Positions 35,959 to 45,228 are shown, counted from the stretch's first letter. The stretch is 64,000 nucleotides of DNA from Planomicrobium okeanokoites (GCF_003428875.1 NZ_QQRS01000004.1:1-64000); one strand, 5' to 3'. The notes: a model not told the origin generated them from the sequence alone. Numbers and translations: made by a program.

Positions 35959-36834
35959 TTATTGTTGTTCAAGATATTCTTCCAAAGTGATATCCGCATC
36001 GTAAATCTCTTTCGCCGCTTCTTTTCCGACATAGCGGAAATGCCACGATTCGTGCATATAGCCGGTCAATTGCTCCTTGCCTTCCGGATAACGCAGGATA
36101 AAACCAAAACGATGGGCATTGTCAGCCACCCATTTTCCAGCTTCCGTATCCCCAAAACTGGCCGCCGCCCAGTGCTGTTCCGCTCCGGATTCACCTATGT
36201 CAAAGGCCAAACCAGTCTGATGTTCCGAAAAACCGGGACGGGCACTGTACCGGTCCGCTTTTTCCTGCCCGTCTTTAGCGACATAGCCCTCATATAATTC
36301 TTTTTGGCGGGCAAAGTCACGGAATGTACTGAATGCGGTTAAATCGATATTCGATTTCAGCGCTTCAGCACGCATCGCTCCAAAAGCATCCTGCGCATCA
36401 GGATTTACACCTGGAGCATAATCCGAAGGCAGCGGATTCTGTTTGTTCGCAAGCAGGATGCCATCGATTACGGTCGGTTCATCCGGCAATTCAATCGATT
36501 CCGGATATACGGTAGCATCCTTGACTTCCTCTTCCACCGCTTCTTCATTAGGTTCCGGTGTTACCGGCAGTTCTTCTTCGACTTCTTCCTCTTTTTCTTC
36601 CGGAATGACCACGTCTTCTTCCTGCACATCCACAATTTGCTCTTCCGCTTCAGATTCAACAGCAGGCTGCTGGCTATCCCCCCCCGTCAAAGCATTGAGA
36701 CTCCGCTCCATATCCCAGTCGTGAAGATAGAGCCACACAGTGATCGATGCCGCAATAAGAACAGCACCGATGATCAAGATCCATTTTATATAAGGTTTCT
36801 TATCTTTTTTATTCATTGAATAACGAGATTGCAT
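35959..36834 (-). CDS. D-alanyl-D-alanine carboxypeptidase, VanY/M15 family
   Basis: 291 aa. One N-terminal membrane anchor (~17-38), an acidic Glu/Val/Pro-rich linker (~50-115) that probably spans the wall, and a C-terminal M15B peptidase with SEHQTGLAFDIG (zinc His and Asp) and HESWHFRYVG (catalytic Glu, zinc His). It trims the terminal D-Ala of peptidoglycan stems. ATG at 36834 has AAGGAG 5 nt upstream. Confidence 0.92.
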   Translation of the reverse strand: MQSRYSMNKKDKKPYIKWILIIGAVLIAASITVWLYLHDWDMERSLNALTGGDSQQPAVESEAEEQIVDVQEEDVVIPEEKEEEVEEELPVTPEPNEEAVEEEVKDATVYPESIELPDEPTVIDGILLANKQNPLPSDYAPGVNPDAQDAFGAMRAEALKSNIDLTAFSTFRDFARQKELYEGYVAKDGQEKADRYSARPGFSEHQTGLAFDIGESGAEQHWAAASFGDTEAGKWVADNAHRFGFILRYPEGKEQLTGYMHESWHFRYVGKEAAKEIYDADITLEEYLEQQ

Positions 36835-36954
36835 AGTTCTCCTTCTTTCTCTCAAGTTCTTTATCATTCTATCACCTTTATGCTTTAAATTCTCCCTAAA
36901 TCAATGAACTTTCGATATACTTGAAATGACTTTTAACGATTAGAGGGTACACGA

Positions 36955-38106
36955 ATGAATAATCAAAAATGGCTGTCACTCAACTTCTTCGCTTTCTTCT
37001 TTACGTGGGGCGTATTCCTTCCATACTGGACCGGATGGCTAACTAACGATAAAGAACTCAGCGTTTCCGCCGCGAGCATCATCATGGGAGCCGGTATGAT
37101 TGCCCGTTCTTTATCCACCTTGCTGTTTTTTCCGATGCTCACCCGCCTGTTTTCCCTTGGCCGGCTGATGCAGATCCTGGCCATCGCTTCATTCGTCAGC
37201 ATGGCTTTATACATACCGGCAAATTCGTACATCATGTTGTTTGCCATTACATTCATCTTCAGTTTGGTCTATCCGAACATTCTGCCCGCCATGGAAAGCG
37301 GCGCCACTGTGTTGATGCAAAGTGACCGCATCCATTATGGCAAAAGCCGTTCTTTCGGTTCCTTAGGCTATACCATTGCGTTGCTGATTGTCGGAATGGC
37401 AACCGCCGTCTGGCAGGAACAAGCGATTCTTTGGGTGATGCTTGCCGGTCTGCTTTTCATGGCAATCACACAATCGGCCGTCTCTTCAGCACCTTTATCA
37501 ATAAAACCGGAACCCAAAAATCAGGCAAGCAAAGGCGCTGTCACCGAATTATTGAAGTCGAAAGCGTTTCTGACCGTCTTGATCGTTTCGATTTTATTGC
37601 AGGGGGCCCACGCGGCTTATTATAATTACGGATTCATCTATTTACAGGATATCGGCGTCAACAGCTTTTATATCGGCCTCGTGCTCAATGTCGCCATCAT
37701 TTTTGAAATCATTTTCTTCGCTAAAGCGGATACCTGGTTTGACAGATGGAGTGTGTCTTCAATGTTTCTTCTTGCGGGCATCGGCTCAACTGTGCGCTGG
37801 ATCCTGATATTCATGTTTCCCTCTGTTTGGGTGTTCATTTTTTCACAGGTGCTGCATGCGCTTTCTTTCGGCGTCGCCCATTTTGCTTTCATCCGCTATA
37901 TCTTTGAAAAACTGGATCCCTTGCACATTCCGGCTGCCCAAGGAATGTATGCAGCGATTGCCATGAGCCTGAGTGTCGCCTTGCTGACATTCATCGGCGG
38001 ATTCCTGTATGAAATTTCACCTGGCTTATCATTCCTGGGCATGATCGCGTTTTCGTTCCCGGCAATCATCGTTGTTCTGATGACCCGAAAAAAATATTTG
38101 TATTAA
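36955..38106 (+). CDS. MFS transporter, HcaT/LacY-like (MFS_1_like)
   Basis: 383 aa, 12 helices beginning with LNFFAFFFTWGVFLPYW. The pattern resembles the nucleoside/3-phenylpropionate (HcaT-like) branch. RBS GAGGGT. Substrate unknown; flanking genes give no hint. Confidence 0.82.
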   Translation: MNNQKWLSLNFFAFFFTWGVFLPYWTGWLTNDKELSVSAASIIMGAGMIARSLSTLLFFPMLTRLFSLGRLMQILAIASFVSMALYIPANSYIMLFAITFIFSLVYPNILPAMESGATVLMQSDRIHYGKSRSFGSLGYTIALLIVGMATAVWQEQAILWVMLAGLLFMAITQSAVSSAPLSIKPEPKNQASKGAVTELLKSKAFLTVLIVSILLQGAHAAYYNYGFIYLQDIGVNSFYIGLVLNVAIIFEIIFFAKADTWFDRWSVSSMFLLAGIGSTVRWILIFMFPSVWVFIFSQVLHALSFGVAHFAFIRYIFEKLDPLHIPAAQGMYAAIAMSLSVALLTFIGGFLYEISPGLSFLGMIAFSFPAIIVVLMTRKKYLY

Positions 38107-38180
38107 TTTTTATTCCACCCCCAAAAGCCTCAGATGCCAGCCGAATAAATAGGTATCAAAGCTACAAGGAGATGGGCATA

Positions 38181-38294
38181 ATGAAACAAATTTCACAAAG
38201 CGATCTTCTCAATCTTTTAAATCGATTGGATCATTTGCTGAATGAACGAGAACAGGATAAACGGCAGGCTCAAAATACCGCAGCTACCGCTTAA
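38181..38294 (+). CDS. Small hypothetical protein, 37 aa
   Basis: ATG with AAGGAGATGG upstream. The product begins MKQISQSDLLNLLNRLDHLL, an amphipathic leucine-rich helix, and ends in a short polar Ala/Gln tail. Followed by a terminator at 38325. No homologue recognised; the strong ribosome site and helix support a real gene. Confidence 0.55.
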   Translation: MKQISQSDLLNLLNRLDHLLNEREQDKRQAQNTAATA

Positions 38295-38324
38295 GAAGAC
38301 TTCAAAGGAACATAATATAGCAAG

Positions 38325-38362
38325 AAAAAACAGCGCCTCCCATTATTGGGCGGCGCTGTTTT
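38325..38362. terminator. Bidirectional terminator
   Basis: AAAACAGCGCC/GGCGCTGTTTT with CCCA/TGGG inner pairs and A/T tracts on both sides. Confidence 0.88.
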
Positions 38363-38391
38363 ACGTTTATCAAAAACTTTCAATCAGTCGA

Positions 38392-38637
38392 TTAAAACAA
38401 GATGGTCCCCAGTACGACGAAAAAGAGAATACCGAAGATGACTGCCATCCCCATCATCCATTTCGCTTCCCGGTCCATGCCCTGCGCTTTCATCTGACGG
38501 TATCTGAATGTGTTCGTCAGAACGAACAGCACAGTCATGAAGAGAACCGCGATGTCCATATATCCCATGAACAGGAATACGACGGCCAAAATACTGAGTG
38601 AGGCAATGCCGATTCCTTGCAGCATTTTTGAATTCAT
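38392..38637 (-). CDS. Small integral membrane protein, 81 aa
   Basis: Three hydrophobic segments (~8-25, ~28-43, ~60-80) with a basic loop (RYRQMKAQGMDREAKW). Family not recognised. It follows yidC after a terminator, so it may be expressed partly by read-through. Confidence 0.7.
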   Translation of the reverse strand: MNSKMLQGIGIASLSILAVVFLFMGYMDIAVLFMTVLFVLTNTFRYRQMKAQGMDREAKWMMGMAVIFGILFFVVLGTILF

Positions 38638-38655
38638 TTGTTTCGCTCCCTAAAA

Positions 38656-38679
38656 AGAAAGCCGGCATCCAATGCCGGC
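38656..38679 (-). terminator. Terminator of yidC
   Basis: GCCGGCAT/ATGCCGGC stem followed by TTTCTTTTT on the minus strand. Confidence 0.85.
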
Positions 38680-38691
38680 AAGCTTTCATGA

Positions 38692-39492
38692 TTATTTCTT
38701 TTCCAGATCCACTTTTTCATCTGATTCAACTGCTTCCAAAGCGATTTCCGGATGGTTGGAATAAAACTTGCGTCCAATGAACGTCTGGATGATCAGCAAG
38801 ATACCACCGACTGTCCAGTAAACCGGCAAAGCGGCCATAGACGTGAAAGAGATGAACATGATCATAATCGGTGAAATGTAGATGAAGAGTTTCATCTGCT
38901 TCTGCTGCTGTTCCGGCATAGTCCAAAGAGACACTTTTGCCTGGAAGAAGTAAACAGCCCCGGCAATCAAGGTCATGATGATATCGGGTTCACCAAGATT
39001 GAACCAAAGGAACTCGTGCGAACGAACTTCCGGCGAGTACAGGATCGCGAAATACAGACCCATAACGATCGGCATCTGGATAACAACCGGAAGACAGCCC
39101 ATATTCAACGGGTTGACTTCGTGTTTCTTGTAGAGCCCCATCATTTCCTGCTGGAGCTTCATCTGTTCTTCTTTATCTTTCGTGCTCTTCAAGCGCTTTT
39201 GGATGTCTTCCATTTCAGGACGCATGGCATCCATCTTCACTTTCATCCCCTGCTGGCGCTTATAAGTGCGCAGCATGAAAGGCATCAATACGAGTCGGAT
39301 GACAACTGTAATAGCTACAATCGCGAGCCCGTAGCTGCCGCCAAAAAGATTACCTAAATAATCGAGGGAGAAATCAAATGGCGCGACAAAAATGCTATAG
39401 AAAAATCCTTCTTTATTCTCTACAGCCGAACAGCCACTCAGGAAAAGCACTGCTGCCGTAAGCATTGACATTAAAATAAATTTCTTTTTCAA
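38692..39492 (-). CDS. yidC: Membrane protein insertase YidC/SpoIIIJ (Oxa1 family)
   Basis: 266 aa lipoprotein: lipobox LSGC ending the signal at about residue 22. Five membrane helices with the hydrophilic-groove Arg in VVIRLVLMPFMLRTY and the cytoplasmic coiled loop (KVKMDAMRPEMEDIQKRL). Inserts membrane proteins with or without SecYEG. TTG at 39492 is preferred (AGGTG 6 nt upstream); in-frame GTG codons upstream overlap the ribosome site. It lies outside the rpmH-rnpA locus, so it may be the YqjG-type second copy. Confidence 0.93.
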   Translation of the reverse strand: MKKKFILMSMLTAAVLFLSGCSAVENKEGFFYSIFVAPFDFSLDYLGNLFGGSYGLAIVAITVVIRLVLMPFMLRTYKRQQGMKVKMDAMRPEMEDIQKRLKSTKDKEEQMKLQQEMMGLYKKHEVNPLNMGCLPVVIQMPIVMGLYFAILYSPEVRSHEFLWFNLGEPDIIMTLIAGAVYFFQAKVSLWTMPEQQQKQMKLFIYISPIMIMFISFTSMAALPVYWTVGGILLIIQTFIGRKFYSNHPEIALEAVESDEKVDLEKK

Positions 39493-39525
39493 ATTAGTCA
39501 CCTTCACCTTTTTAAACTATTAAGA

Positions 39526-39555
39526 AGTATACCGCATTCGAAGCGCATATTTCAA
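39526..39555 (-). promoter_or_regulatory. Sigma-A promoter of yidC
   Basis: Minus strand TTGAAA-18 nt-TATACT, 34 nt before the start codon. Confidence 0.72.
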
Positions 39556-39641
39556 ACCGCGAAAAGTCTCTGCCTTGTTTTTTATAAGGGATTTGACAGG
39601 ATTGTGGCTTAACGTCAGCCGCACCAACTAAAAAAAAACAG

Positions 39642-39665
39642 AAAAAAAAGGAGAATTTCTTCTCC
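39642..39665 (-). terminator. Terminator of the AraC-type regulator
   Basis: GGAGAA-GAAA-TTCTCC followed by eight T, directly after the stop codon. Confidence 0.85.
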
Positions 39666-40451
39666 TTACTTGGCGTTTGGCAATGTATATCTGAAATAAG
39701 GAATATGCTGGCTGTCGCGGAATTGCTTCGGCGTAACCGTCGTATATTTCTTGAAAATGCGGGTGAAGTAACTTTGGTTGCAGAAATGGAATTGCTTCGA
39801 GATTTCTGAAATCCCTTTGTCTGAATGGCGGAGATAATGCTGAGATTCCTCAACACGGCGAACATTCAAGTATTCCACCAACGTGATGCCCGCGTGTTCA
39901 CGGAAAATCCGCGACAAATGGCTTGTTGAAATATGGAAATGCTTGGCTACATCTTCAACAGACAAATCGCGTTCCACTTCGTCGTTGATGAACATGACCA
40001 CTTTGTTTACAGTCTGATGCCCAAATGAAGGCTGTTTGCGTTCTGAGATAACTGAAATGAAAAATTCAATCAGTTCATCCGCTACATATAAAAACTCTGA
40101 ATCATTCATGCGGTTGTCGACAAGCTCGATGCAGGCATTATTGAAAGCAAAAGCTTTTTTAGGAGGCACGCGCATTTCGAAAAGTTTTCTTGCCATCACC
40201 GAAGAAAGTACTATGTAATAGTTTCGGATTGCACGGATCGTATCTTTGCCTGCATGCAGTGAAATCATATCGATCAAAGCACGAAGCGTCTCTTTGGCTT
40301 TCTCTTTTTCCAAGTGATGGATTTCGTAGATTAATTGGGTTTCTGTCTCAAAAAACTTTTCCAGGCCATCATATTGGTTTAAGTTTTCACTTTCCGTCAT
40401 GAAAATCTTGGAAATGGTTTCTTGAATTGTTGGTACAGCAATTATATTCAT
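39666..40451 (-). CDS. AraC-family transcriptional regulator
   Basis: 261 aa. C-terminal ~100 residues carry two HTH motifs (LSVEDVAKHFHISTSHLSRIFREH and ISEISKQFHFCNQSYFTRIFKK), the AraC/XylS signature ending in TPKQFRD. The N-terminal ~160 residues are helical with no recognised ligand domain. ATG at 40451 has GGGGAAAAG upstream. Target genes are not evident; the 282 bp upstream to 40733 hold only AT-rich promoter-like sequence. Confidence 0.87.
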   Translation of the reverse strand: MNIIAVPTIQETISKIFMTESENLNQYDGLEKFFETETQLIYEIHHLEKEKAKETLRALIDMISLHAGKDTIRAIRNYYIVLSSVMARKLFEMRVPPKKAFAFNNACIELVDNRMNDSEFLYVADELIEFFISVISERKQPSFGHQTVNKVVMFINDEVERDLSVEDVAKHFHISTSHLSRIFREHAGITLVEYLNVRRVEESQHYLRHSDKGISEISKQFHFCNQSYFTRIFKKYTTVTPKQFRDSQHIPYFRYTLPNAK

Positions 40452-40733
40452 CTTTTCCCCGTCTTTCTTTTCACAAGTTTTTGCAGTCACTATGTTAACT
40501 ATATACTGAAACAATAAATAAGGACACAGTTTTGCTCAAAAATATATAATTTTTTAAGTAATATGGTCTACTACCTATGCCCTATCCGAGAATTTTATAG
40601 GAAATATCTTCCCTAAATATATACTAAACATACCGCAAACATTATAAAAAATCTCGCTTTTTCTCTAAAAGTAACATACATTTAATATTTCTGAAATGCG
40701 TCACACCTTTCCCGCTATAATGATTTTATTATT

Positions 40734-41639
40734 CTACTCTTCTAATTCTTCTTTGTCTGGCGGAATGAGCGCACGAATATGCCGTGGCAGGACTTCAATC
40801 TTAAAGGGTGTTGCACATCCTTCATCACCGTCAATATTACAAATTAACGGCTCTTTTGTCCGGATGACCACTTTTGTTGTATGGATGGCTTCAACTTCAG
40901 GGTCTTCCTCCAGTTTCCCCCGCCATAATGCTCCTGCCATTCTGACAAAACCGGCAAGTTTTGCGTGTTCTATGATATATAGATGAAGCAGCCCGTCATC
41001 CGTCAATGCTTCCGGTGCCAGCTTTTCAAATCCGCCCACCGAATTGGTCAATGCGACCAGAACCAGTTTGGCGTCGCCTTTCCAAACGCCATGATCATGT
41101 TCAACTTCGAAATAAGTTTCTTCATCCGACGTAATCGCTTTAATTCCTTCGATAAAATAAGCAAGTGCTCCAAGGCGTGTCTTTTGCTCCGGCGAAACGG
41201 AAGAAGTGGACTCCGCGATATCACCGATAGCCAAAATGTTCATGAAGTACATATCGCCTACTTTCGCGATATCTACAGCTTTCTCGGTCCCTTTCTTCAG
41301 TGCTTCGATAGCTTCTTCCGGGTCCAGGGAAATTCCGAGTGCCCGCGCAAAATCATTGACAGTCCCAAGAGGGATGAGGGAAAACAACGGTTGATGAGAC
41401 TGCTCCGCCAGACCGGATACCGCTTCGTTTATCGTCCCGTCACCACCCATGGCCACAACAAAATCATATTTCTGCTCACAGGCCTCACGAGCAAAAAGGG
41501 TAGCGTCCCTTTGTTTTTCCGTCTCTTTAGTATCGACAATATATCCCATTTCTTTAAGGGTTTTCTCCACATTTTCTCTATAATCGGCAGCTTTTTCTTT
41601 TCCTGCCGACGGATTCAGTATAAACATCGCCTTTTTCAT
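40734..41639 (-). CDS. Diacylglycerol/lipid kinase family protein (YegS/BmrU-like)
   Basis: 301 aa. DAGK catalytic motif VAMGGDGTINEAVSGL (~residues 62-78), IPLGTVNDFARALG and a C-terminal DGDEG motif. Related to DgkB, YegS and BmrU. DgkB recycles diacylglycerol from lipoteichoic acid synthesis, but orthology to DgkB versus BmrU/YtlR cannot be decided here. Confidence 0.87.
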   Translation of the reverse strand: MKKAMFILNPSAGKEKAADYRENVEKTLKEMGYIVDTKETEKQRDATLFAREACEQKYDFVVAMGGDGTINEAVSGLAEQSHQPLFSLIPLGTVNDFARALGISLDPEEAIEALKKGTEKAVDIAKVGDMYFMNILAIGDIAESTSSVSPEQKTRLGALAYFIEGIKAITSDEETYFEVEHDHGVWKGDAKLVLVALTNSVGGFEKLAPEALTDDGLLHLYIIEHAKLAGFVRMAGALWRGKLEEDPEVEAIHTTKVVIRTKEPLICNIDGDEGCATPFKIEVLPRHIRALIPPDKEELEE

Positions 41640-41744
41640 CTTTCTACCTCCAGATGGTATAATAGTTTCATTATTTCTATTTACCCTTTAAACACTCCAT
41701 CTTAATCCATAATCTTTTATTATTTCAGGGAATGAGGAACAGCA

Positions 41745-42872
41745 ATGCAGCTATTCATCTACATCATCATTTTCTTCGCGTTCTTCGATCTTTTTGCTCA
41801 ATTGCCGATCATCAGCCCTTTTGCGATTGAATTGCAGGCGACGCCATTTTTGACGGGATTGGCCGTCGGCATGTATTCACTGTCCAATACTTTCGGCAAT
41901 ATCGTTTCAGGCATATTCTCCGACAGAAAAGGACCCTTCGCCATTTTAGTGGCCGGAATGCTGCTGACAGCTGCCTTTCTTTTCACTTACTCACTCGCGG
42001 AAGGTCCCTACAGCTTGCTCGCCATCCGCTTTCTCCATGGTTTGGCGGCCGGGTTGATTGTTCCGGCAGCCTTCACTTATCTGGCCAACCGCACAGACCA
42101 TAGCCGCCGCGGCAAAGGAGCTGCGGTTTCAGGCGCTTTTGTGGGACTTGCTGCTATTATCGGCCCCGCATACGGCGCGATATTCTCCAGCCGCACCAGC
42201 GTGCCTGAGACCATGGCAGTGACAGGAACTTTACTGCTGATTCTCGGCATTTCATCTTTTTTCCTGTTGAGCCGCACTGTCAAAAAAAGAAAGGAATTGC
42301 CTGCCGAACCGCTTACTTTTAACATGATCATTCTTAACTCAGGTTTATTGCGGGCTTTTATGGGCGCCTTCTTCCTTATGTTTTCACAAGGCGTACTGGC
42401 GTATATGCTGCCGTTGAAAGTGTCCGGCCTTGGACTCCCCGCTGAAATGAGCGGCTTGCTATTAAGTGTTTTCGGTATTGCCGCCATTCTCGTGTTCCTG
42501 CTTCCGGTGAATCGCCTGTTCGATGCGATCAAGCCTGTTTATACTTTAATAGCCGGATTCTTTCTTATGGGCAGTTCCTTGTTTTTATTGAGTTCTGTTT
42601 CTGCGGCTCCTTTGCTTTACACTAGTATGATTACATATGGCATCGGCTTTGCTTTCCTGTTCCCCTCCATTAATTCATTATTGATCGATTCAACAACCGA
42701 ACGTTCACGGGGCAAGGCATACGGCTATTTTTACGCCTTCTTTTCGATTGGCGTTGTAGCAGGTTCTTCCTTTACAGGCGCATTGGCATTAAGCGCCGAC
42801 CGCGGATTCATCACCAGCGGTGTGCTGCTGTTAAGCGCCGCTGCAGTGAATCTGGCGACGTTAAGAAAATAA
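41745..42872 (+). CDS. MFS transporter
   Basis: 375 aa, 12 helices. Motif A-like IVSGIFSDRKGPFAIL and helix 5 GAFVGLAAIIGPAYGA suggest a drug/sugar efflux MFS. The start ATG follows GGAATGAGGAAC. Divergent from the lipid kinase gene; no other clue to substrate. Confidence 0.83.
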   Translation: MQLFIYIIIFFAFFDLFAQLPIISPFAIELQATPFLTGLAVGMYSLSNTFGNIVSGIFSDRKGPFAILVAGMLLTAAFLFTYSLAEGPYSLLAIRFLHGLAAGLIVPAAFTYLANRTDHSRRGKGAAVSGAFVGLAAIIGPAYGAIFSSRTSVPETMAVTGTLLLILGISSFFLLSRTVKKRKELPAEPLTFNMIILNSGLLRAFMGAFFLMFSQGVLAYMLPLKVSGLGLPAEMSGLLLSVFGIAAILVFLLPVNRLFDAIKPVYTLIAGFFLMGSSLFLLSSVSAAPLLYTSMITYGIGFAFLFPSINSLLIDSTTERSRGKAYGYFYAFFSIGVVAGSSFTGALALSADRGFITSGVLLLSAAAVNLATLRK

Positions 42873-42880
42873 AGAAATGA

Positions 42881-42909
42881 AAAAAGGGTGGTCCGCAGAC
42901 CGCCCTTTT
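42881..42909. terminator. Bidirectional terminator
   Basis: GGGTGGTC-CGCA-GACCGCCC with A5 before and T4 after. Confidence 0.85.
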
Positions 42910-43294
42910 ATATATTGTCCGTATTTATTTTTGGTTCAGGAGATGCGGATTCGGTATCTTCCGTTTTTTCCTTGCTTGTATCATTTGGTGATAATTTTGT
43001 TTTCTCTTCGTTTGCGCCTTCTTTTTGCTGTTCTTCTTCATTGTAATATTGAACCGAAGTCATTGCGCCCTCTGAAACCATTTTGTTTTCACGCGGCTCC
43101 TGCGGTTTTGATCCATCGTGCGCCGTTTTTTTATTGTCGTCCAGGTTTTGTGATTCCATATATGAATTCACCTTCTCTTTCGCATTATTGAAAGCCAATG
43201 TAGCTTTTTCACGATTTTCGGGGTTTTTGAAGTAAGTGTAGGCACCTACTGCAAGACCCGCCAATAACAATCCTCTGCCTTTTCCTTTTGCCAT
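42908..43294 (-). CDS. YtxH-like general stress protein
   Basis: 128 aa. Short hydrophobic N-terminus (GLLLAGLAVGAYTYFK) followed by a charged low-complexity tail rich in Lys/Glu/Asn/Ser, as in YtxH-type stress proteins. ATG at 43294 chosen over one three codons upstream by spacing to GGAGG. A SigB-like promoter is directly upstream, which fits YtxH in B. subtilis, a SigB/SigH-controlled protein. Biochemical role unknown. Confidence 0.75.
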   Translation of the reverse strand: MAKGKGRGLLLAGLAVGAYTYFKNPENREKATLAFNNAKEKVNSYMESQNLDDNKKTAHDGSKPQEPRENKMVSEGAMTSVQYYNEEEQQKEGANEEKTKLSPNDTSKEKTEDTESASPEPKINTDNI

Positions 43295-43333
43295 TCCATC
43301 CACTCCTCCGCGAATTGATATCTTCTATCCTAT

Positions 43334-43358
43334 ATACCCTTATCCATATTATTTAATC
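43334..43358 (-). promoter_or_regulatory. SigB promoter of the YtxH-like gene
   Basis: Minus strand GATTAA-13 nt-GGGTAT, 40 nt before the start codon; one mismatch in the -35. Confidence 0.7.
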
Positions 43359-43831
43359 TACTTTGAACTGTTCGGACATCCCTCTTTGTCCAGCTTCATA
43401 TCCACATGCGGGATGCCGTCTTCATCGTAGACACCCGATATCGGATCAAAGCCGAATGATTGGTAGAATTCCTTTAAATAGACCTGTCCCTGCAGCCGGA
43501 TCGCTTCAGGCTGCCATTCACTGAAAATAAATCCGATGCTTTTGTTCATCAATTCGCGCGCAAGGCCGCGACCTCTGGCTTCCGGGCTGACAATTACGCG
43601 TCCTATTGAAGGCACACCATATTTAAGCTCTCCCGGCACAAGCCGCGAATAGGCAAGGATCCGCCCATTTTCCTTATATGCCAAATGGATCGATTTTTGA
43701 TCCAGGCCGTCCAGTTCAGGGTACGGACAATTCTGCTCAACTACAAAGACATCCACTCGCAGCTTCAACATTTCATAGAGTTCAGCTGCAGTCAGTTCAT
43801 CAAAATCATAAAATTTCCAAGTCAACTCCAC
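43358..43831 (-). CDS. ElaA-like GNAT acetyltransferase
   Basis: 157 aa. ElaA-type N-terminus (LYEMLKLRVDVFVVEQNCPYPELDGLD) and acetyl-CoA-binding IGRVIVSPEARGRGLARELM (~residues 75-95). Substrate unknown. The YtxH-like gene follows after its own promoter. Confidence 0.88.
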   Translation of the reverse strand: MELTWKFYDFDELTAAELYEMLKLRVDVFVVEQNCPYPELDGLDQKSIHLAYKENGRILAYSRLVPGELKYGVPSIGRVIVSPEARGRGLARELMNKSIGFIFSEWQPEAIRLQGQVYLKEFYQSFGFDPISGVYDEDGIPHVDMKLDKEGCPNSSK

Positions 43832-43919
43832 TCACTCCTTTAGTCTCTATTATTCCACAACAGTGGCTATTCATGGGGAATTTTGATATGATGACGAAAA
43901 GAATTTCCGAGGTGATTGC

Positions 43920-44411
43920 ATGATTCGCACAGGTACACCCAAAGATATTACAGCTGTTCAGGAAATTGCCCATATCAGTTGGAATGACACTTACCAAGAC
44001 ATAATCCCAGTGAATATACAGCAAAGTTTCTTAGATAAATCCTATTCCGTCCCAATGATGGAAATGCGCTTGAAAAAAACCATTCTTCTATTGGCTGAAC
44101 ACGAGGGCGAGCCTATAGGTTTTGCCAATTTCACGAAACTCGACGATGATGGAGACGCTGAATTGATTGCCTTGTATTTGAAACCGGAATATCAGCGCAA
44201 TGGCTATGGAAAAAAACTCCTCGACAGCGGATTGGCTTATCTGCTCGATGGTTCGAACCTTTTTGTTTATGTGGAATGCGAAAATAAAAAAGGCCGCAGC
44301 TTTTATGAAGCGAACGGCTTTGAGTTTGTCGAAGAATTTGAAGAACTGTTTGAAGGCCACCCGTTGCAGACAGCAAAATATGTTTACAATTTGAAAGCAC
44401 CAGCTCTATGA
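43920..44411 (+). CDS. GNAT-family N-acetyltransferase
   Basis: 163 aa. Acetyl-CoA-binding LIALYLKPEYQRNGYGKKLLDSGL (motif A, ~residues 80-103) and ENKKGRSFYEANGFEF (motif B). RBS GAGGTGATTGC. Resembles PaiA-type or ribosomal-protein acetylases only at family level. Divergent from the ElaA-like gene. Confidence 0.87.
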   Translation: MIRTGTPKDITAVQEIAHISWNDTYQDIIPVNIQQSFLDKSYSVPMMEMRLKKTILLLAEHEGEPIGFANFTKLDDDGDAELIALYLKPEYQRNGYGKKLLDSGLAYLLDGSNLFVYVECENKKGRSFYEANGFEFVEEFEELFEGHPLQTAKYVYNLKAPAL

Positions 44412-44424
44412 GCAGGTGCTTTTC
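44395..44424. terminator. Bidirectional terminator
   Basis: AAAGCACC..GCTC-TAT-GAGC..GGTGCTTTT, overlapping the GNAT stop codon. Confidence 0.85.
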
Positions 44425-44434
44425 TTTGTACTGT

Positions 44435-45127
44435 TTATAGCGGGCGATACGGTGTATCGTCATCGCGGCGCGTATCATCACGGCGAGTCTCGTCACGGCG
44501 GACAGTGTCGTCTGTTCTGCGGACTTCATCTTCGCGATATACAGGCTTATCCGTTCTGCGAACCTCATCTTCACGGTATACAGGCTCATCCGTTCTGCGA
44601 ACTTCATCTTCACGGTAGAGTGAATCATCCGTTCTGCGGATTTTCTCATTGCGGTATTCACCATCATCTCTCCTGTGCAATTCATCATCGCGCATCGGCG
44701 GTTTACGTACGAAACACATGATTGCAGCAATATAGAAGAGAATCGATGTCAATGACAGGACGCCTGCCAACAGACCGGCAAGTATGAAGAACACCCCTGC
44801 AAGGCTTGCGTTACTGGTCTTCTTCAAATTAATGAGAGCAACAATTGCCAGAATCGTGCTGAGTGCCAGCATTGCCACGAGCGCCCAGCCGAATACTCCG
44901 GTTCCACCAATGATGAAATCCACTACCATTTGAGCTTCTTCCGGACTTCCCTCAAAAGCGGGATCATTCATGATATCCTGCTCAAACTGTTCAAACTCGG
45001 CAGTGCCTTCCAGACCGCTGATACTGGTAATCAGCCATGCCAATAAAATGATCGTAAGAATGTTAAATACAATTCCGATTATGCCGAGGACCCGTTCCCC
45101 TGTCCTGCTGATCGTTCCATTATTCAT
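44435..45127 (-). CDS. DUF4064-type membrane protein with C-terminal repeats
   Basis: 230 aa. Four membrane helices (~12-38, ~72-95, ~100-115, ~118-140) and a very hydrophilic cytoplasmic tail (~145-230) built of 13-residue units of the form RRTD-x-VYREDEV and then RRDD repeats. The tail is encoded by 39-bp tandem repeats. RBS AAGGAGGAGG. A SigB-type promoter lies ~75 nt upstream, suggesting a stress-induced envelope protein. Function unknown. Confidence 0.8.
   Translation of the reverse strand: MNNGTISRTGERVLGIIGIVFNILTIILLAWLITSISGLEGTAEFEQFEQDIMNDPAFEGSPEEAQMVVDFIIGGTGVFGWALVAMLALSTILAIVALINLKKTSNASLAGVFFILAGLLAGVLSLTSILFYIAAIMCFVRKPPMRDDELHRRDDGEYRNEKIRRTDDSLYREDEVRRTDEPVYREDEVRRTDKPVYREDEVRRTDDTVRRDETRRDDTRRDDDTPYRPL
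44515..44670 (-). repeat. 39-bp tandem repeat inside the DUF4064 gene
   Basis: Units begin with TTCTGCG at 44515, 44554, 44593 and 44632 on the plus strand, exactly 39 bp apart, with a few substitutions each. In frame they add 13 residues per unit. Copy number could vary between strains. Confidence 0.85.
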
Positions 45128-45201
45128 ATAACTGCCTCCTCCTTATTTGCAGCCGTTCTAATTTCCAGAACGGGATGCAGAAAACTTTGTTCATAAATAA
45201 G

Positions 45202-45226
45202 ATTCCCTGAAAAAATTTGCTGAAAC
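45202..45226 (-). promoter_or_regulatory. SigB promoter of the DUF4064 gene
   Basis: Minus strand GTTTCA-13 nt-GGGAAT, back to back with the promoter at 45229-45253; the two -35 elements are 2 bp apart. Confidence 0.7.
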
Positions 45227-45228
45227 AT

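Noticed and set aside
44131..44730. 199-codon minus-strand frame across the GNAT gene and the DUF4064 repeats
   Set aside because: It is antisense/out of frame to two convincing genes and its repetitive part is produced by the 39-bp repeats.
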